DNA of 64,000 bases from Arthrobacter crusticola (GTDB lineage Bacteria > Actinomycetota > Actinomycetes > Actinomycetales > Micrococcaceae), in the NCBI RefSeq assembly GCF_004357995.1, contig NZ_SMTK01000005.1, positions 1-64,000 of the forward strand, read 5' to 3'. Below, piece after piece: positions 61,893-64,000 of this stretch. A program made the position numbers and the translations under genes. Position 1 is the first letter of the stretch. Each line of letters starts with the position of its first letter. The notes beneath the pieces were generated by a model, which saw only the letters and a list, made by a program, of their open reading frames with translations, was not told the DNA's origin and made no database searches.

Positions 61893-62459
61893 GTGCCTGA
61901 CTCAATCAGTAGCCATCCGGACCCGGATCTGGACAGTCGGCGGGCAGCTTGGCGCGCCTACATCCCGGATCACACGCGGGTGGTGTTCATCGCTGAAGCC
62001 CCACCCCCTGACGATCGCTACTTCTACTACCCCGAAAGCACCCGGCATGATTACCTTTTTCTGGAACTGTTGCGCGTCCTTTACCCGGAGTTGAGAACCA
62101 ACGGCACCGATTACATGCGGATCAACAAGCCGGCCTTGCTGCGGCGCTTCGCCACCGACGGCTACCTGCTGATCGACGCCATCGAAGGACGGATCGCCCT
62201 CCGCAAGCCGGCTCTCCGCAAACGGGCCATCAGCGCTAACGAAGAAGACCTGCTGAATAGGTTGCGCATCCTGGGACGCAACGACTTCGTGGCCATACCG
62301 GTAAAAGCGACAGTCCAGGACGGGCTGAGCCAACTAGCGAAGTCCCGAATCGGGTCGCGTTTCGTCCACGAACGCATACCATTCCCGAGCACCGGACAGC
62401 AGACAAATTTCCGTCACAAGCTGAGCCGGGTTTTGGAGACACTGGCCCAAACACCGTGA
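61893..62459 (+). CDS. Uracil-DNA-glycosylase-like protein, gene 3 of unknown operon
   Basis: A 188-residue protein starting at GTG 61893, 4 nt after gene 2. VVFIAEAPPPDDRYFYYPE (30-48) parallels motif 1 of the family 4/5 UDG fold (GEAPG), and RIPFPSTGQQTNFRHKLSRVL (161-181) takes the place of the HPS-type motif. Iron-sulfur cysteines of family 4 are absent. I infer a UDG-superfamily nucleic-acid-binding protein; catalytic activity is unproven. Confidence 0.6.
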   Translation: MPDSISSHPDPDLDSRRAAWRAYIPDHTRVVFIAEAPPPDDRYFYYPESTRHDYLFLELLRVLYPELRTNGTDYMRINKPALLRRFATDGYLLIDAIEGRIALRKPALRKRAISANEEDLLNRLRILGRNDFVAIPVKATVQDGLSQLAKSRIGSRFVHERIPFPSTGQQTNFRHKLSRVLETLAQTP

Positions 62460-62535
62460 GCCCCGGATGGTGTGTGAAAAGTTCACTGTGCGCCGTAGGC
62501 GATCAGGAGAGGACCGAGCAACGGCGGTTAGAAGC

Positions 62536-62567
62536 AAAAGGGCCAGCGCCGGCGCGCCGGCCCTTTT
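62536..62567 (+). terminator. Terminator of the three-gene operon
   Basis: AAAAGGGCC (62536-62544) and GGCCCTTTT (62559-62567) with a GC-rich loop that can pair further (GCGCCGGCGC), ending in T4. Confidence 0.85.
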
Positions 62568-62740
62568 GGGGTTTCCCTCTGCTCCTCCACTCTTCCTGCA
62601 CCGGTCCCAACGGACATGATCGCCCTCGAGTCGAGCTTGAGGTGTCCGGCCATGGCCCCGATAGAAGCGGTTGACACGTGCATCGCACTGGGTGTGGCAG
62701 TACGCCATGTTTTCCGCGTGCGCGAGAGTGTGGCATGAAG

Positions 62741-62838
62741 GTGCCCGAGGAGGATGATCAGGGCCAAAACCCGAGCTGAAGTCATGCAGCTAACCCGCCG
62801 CTCCCCCATGAAGTAGTAAGAACGCCCAACCCGGGCGA
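62741..62838. repeat. Dispersed repeat, copy D (left part only)
   Basis: CCCGAGGAGGATGATCAGGGCC through CATGAAGTAGTAAGAACGCCC and AACCCGGGC, matching the left about 100 nt of copies A-C. On the minus strand ATG 62785 begins MTSARVLALIILLGHL. The tRNA fragment and right half are missing. Confidence 0.88.
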
Positions 62839-62856
62839 GTAGCAGTTGCGAGGCCA

Positions 62857-63618
62857 TCAGCGAGTGGGCGGACGGGGTTCCAACAGCACCGAAAACTGTG
62901 CCATGAGTGCCTGAGTGAGGTTGTAGACGACAATTTGTGCGCCATCTGCGTAGGATGCTGCCGCAGCGTCTGTGTCCCCTACAAGGTCCATCCTCAGCGT
63001 CCCGGCCGCGGCCACCGCCGCGTTGAACCGCTTCCGCGATTCCGGCACGGACAGGGCGCCCGGTCCGCTCGATGCGGCAAGGTCCGCAGCCCCCAGCAGC
63101 AGTCCATCCAGTCCCTGGACAGCCAGGATCTCGTCCACCGCCGATACGGCCAGGGGCGACTCAATCATGCCGATCAGCAGGGTTTCCTCGGCGAGGCGGG
63201 CATGGTGGTCCCGGCTGCTCATCGTTCCGTAGAACCCCGCCCGCCCATAGGTCGCAAACCCGCGACGTCCGACCGGGGGGTAGTGCGCAGCGGCGACGAA
63301 ATCTTGTGCCTGTTCCACGCTGTCCAGGTGCGGGGCAACGACCCCGGCCGCCCCACTGTCCAGCGCGCGCAGAATCAGGGCGTCCTCGCCTTCCCCCACG
63401 CGGACCATGACCTCGGCACCGTGAAGAGCGGCCGCGGCGATGTGCTGGCGCAGTGCCCCAACATCCGCCGGCCCGTGCTCACAATCAATCAGGATGAAAT
63501 CGAACCCTGCCACGGCGAGCATTTCCACGAGTTCCTCCGACGGCATGCGGAGGAGGACCCCGCAGACGCGCTCGCCACTGAGGATGCGGGTGCGCAAGGC
63601 ACGGCGTTGCGGTTTCAC
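62857..63618 (-). CDS. HpcH/HpaI aldolase-family protein
   Basis: A 253-residue class II (metal) pyruvate aldolase: GFDFILIDCEHGPADVGALRQHIAAAALHGAEVMVRVGEGEDALILRALDSGAAGVVAPHLDSVEQAQDFV, LIGMIESPLAVSAVDEILAVQGLDGLLLGAADLAASSG. The DCEHGP, R, MIE and D residues match the metal/substrate set. Cleaves or forms C-C bonds of 2-keto-acid intermediates. Starts at GTG 63618, overlapping the SDR stop (GTGA), so the two form a catabolic operon. Confidence 0.92.
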   Translation of the reverse strand: MKPQRRALRTRILSGERVCGVLLRMPSEELVEMLAVAGFDFILIDCEHGPADVGALRQHIAAAALHGAEVMVRVGEGEDALILRALDSGAAGVVAPHLDSVEQAQDFVAAAHYPPVGRRGFATYGRAGFYGTMSSRDHHARLAEETLLIGMIESPLAVSAVDEILAVQGLDGLLLGAADLAASSGPGALSVPESRKRFNAAVAAAGTLRMDLVGDTDAAAASYADGAQIVVYNLTQALMAQFSVLLEPRPPTR

Positions 63619-64000
63619 GCCACCATCCCGGCAGAGAGGTCGACGTCGGCACCGCAGAGACCTGGCATGCCCAACATCGCGACCACCGCCGCGCCGACCT
63701 CTTCCTCGGTCACCATTCGGCCGAGGGCCGCACGGGAGACAAAGATGTCTTGAACCTGCTCGTAGGTCTTGCCGGTCCTTTCGGCTTCCAAGCGGAAATT
63801 GCGGTCCATCCTTGAGCCGTCCACCGGCCCCGGGGAAAGCGTGTTGACATTGACGCCCGCTGGCCCGACTTCGAAGGCCAGGCTTGAGCTGAGCCCGATC
63901 ACAGCCATCTTGGAAGCACAATAGGGTGTCCGGCGAATGAGGGGCCGCTTGCCGGACACCGAGGCGACATTGATCACGTCTCCACGGCCGCGGTCCACCA
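63615..64000 (-). CDS. SDR oxidoreductase, partial (start beyond window)
   Basis: C-terminal 128 residues of a classical SDR: DVINVASVSGKRPLIRRTPYCASKMAVIGLSSSLAFEVGPAGVNVNTLSPGPVDGSRM...YEQVQDIFVSRAALGRMVTEEEVGAAVVAMLG. Catalytic Tyr-Lys in YCASK. The N-terminal cofactor domain lies past 64000. Co-transcribed with the aldolase. Confidence 0.9.
   Translation of the reverse strand, partial: VDRGRGDVINVASVSGKRPLIRRTPYCASKMAVIGLSSSLAFEVGPAGVNVNTLSPGPVDGSRMDRNFRLEAERTGKTYEQVQDIFVSRAALGRMVTEEEVGAAVVAMLGMPGLCGADVDLSAGMVA

Noticed and set aside
1..64000. CRISPR array
   Set aside because: No regularly spaced identical repeats with variable spacers anywhere; the only tandem repeat is two units at 8713.
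1..64000. Intact transposase or integrase
   Set aside because: No DDE or tyrosine/serine recombinase motif in any convincing frame.

Overview
The window is high-GC DNA with actinobacterial gene types: a macrolide 2'-phosphotransferase, an AztD-like zinc metallochaperone lipoprotein, a fused response regulator/thioredoxin-reductase-like protein, an ECF42-type sigma factor with a DGPF protein, GlxA/AraC and TetR regulators. Base composition and gene types fit a Micrococcaceae (Arthrobacter-like) soil actinobacterium; this is inference, since no rRNA, ribosomal or housekeeping gene is present. I see no complete tRNA, CRISPR array, or intact integrase or transposase. The many broken genes, dispersed repeats and adjacent small regulator/oxidoreductase/efflux cassettes make it look like an accessory region or a large plasmid.

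Layout. 1-5.3 kb: an Xre-type regulator divergent from an SDR, then an MFS exporter, an F420-reductase-like NADP enzyme and a frameshifted DsbA/FrnE gene. 5.3-14 kb: macrolide phosphotransferase; a TetR regulator divergent from an SDR with two operators in between; NTF2-like genes, one frameshifted; gene fragments; a GNAT; an ArsR-quinone reductase-RidA cassette. 14-22 kb: small membrane proteins, an ABM monooxygenase, a redox two-component pair, an AztD-like lipoprotein behind a Zur/Fur-like box, a 5'-truncated serine hydrolase and a DUF2975-like protein. 22-32 kb: FMN reductase, hypothetical proteins, the first two copies of a dispersed repeat, a Fur regulator with a strong operator, and two serine hydrolases flanking a lipoprotein. 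32-43 kb: MFS plus GlxA regulator, an ABC exporter, an HD-domain hydrolase beside a guanidinium-type SMR exporter, a DUF2975-HTH-oxidoreductase operon, and the ECF42/DGPF pair. 43-55 kb: lipoproteins (one partly duplicated from or to 25 kb), a GAF protein, a decayed polysaccharide deacetylase, a CHRD protein, a flavodoxin-fold protein, an SDR, a GH15 enzyme and a membrane protein. 55-64 kb: repeat copy C, nitrilase, TetR/MFS pair, an unrecognised three-gene operon (59.8-62.5 kb), repeat fragment D, and an HpcH/HpaI aldolase coupled to an SDR that runs off the end.

The best candidate for an undescribed system is 59823-62459: a PD-(D/E)XK-type nuclease-like protein, a 487-residue protein I cannot place, and a short protein with a uracil-DNA-glycosylase-like motif. 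They are tightly coupled, end in a strong terminator, and are richer in A/T than their surroundings. The second candidate is a repeat family (about 367 bp in its two full copies) that carries the 3' 24 nt of a tRNA-Leu-like gene and ends in the start of a short hydrophobic ORF. Copies lie near 24.1, 27.4, 55.4 and 62.7 kb.
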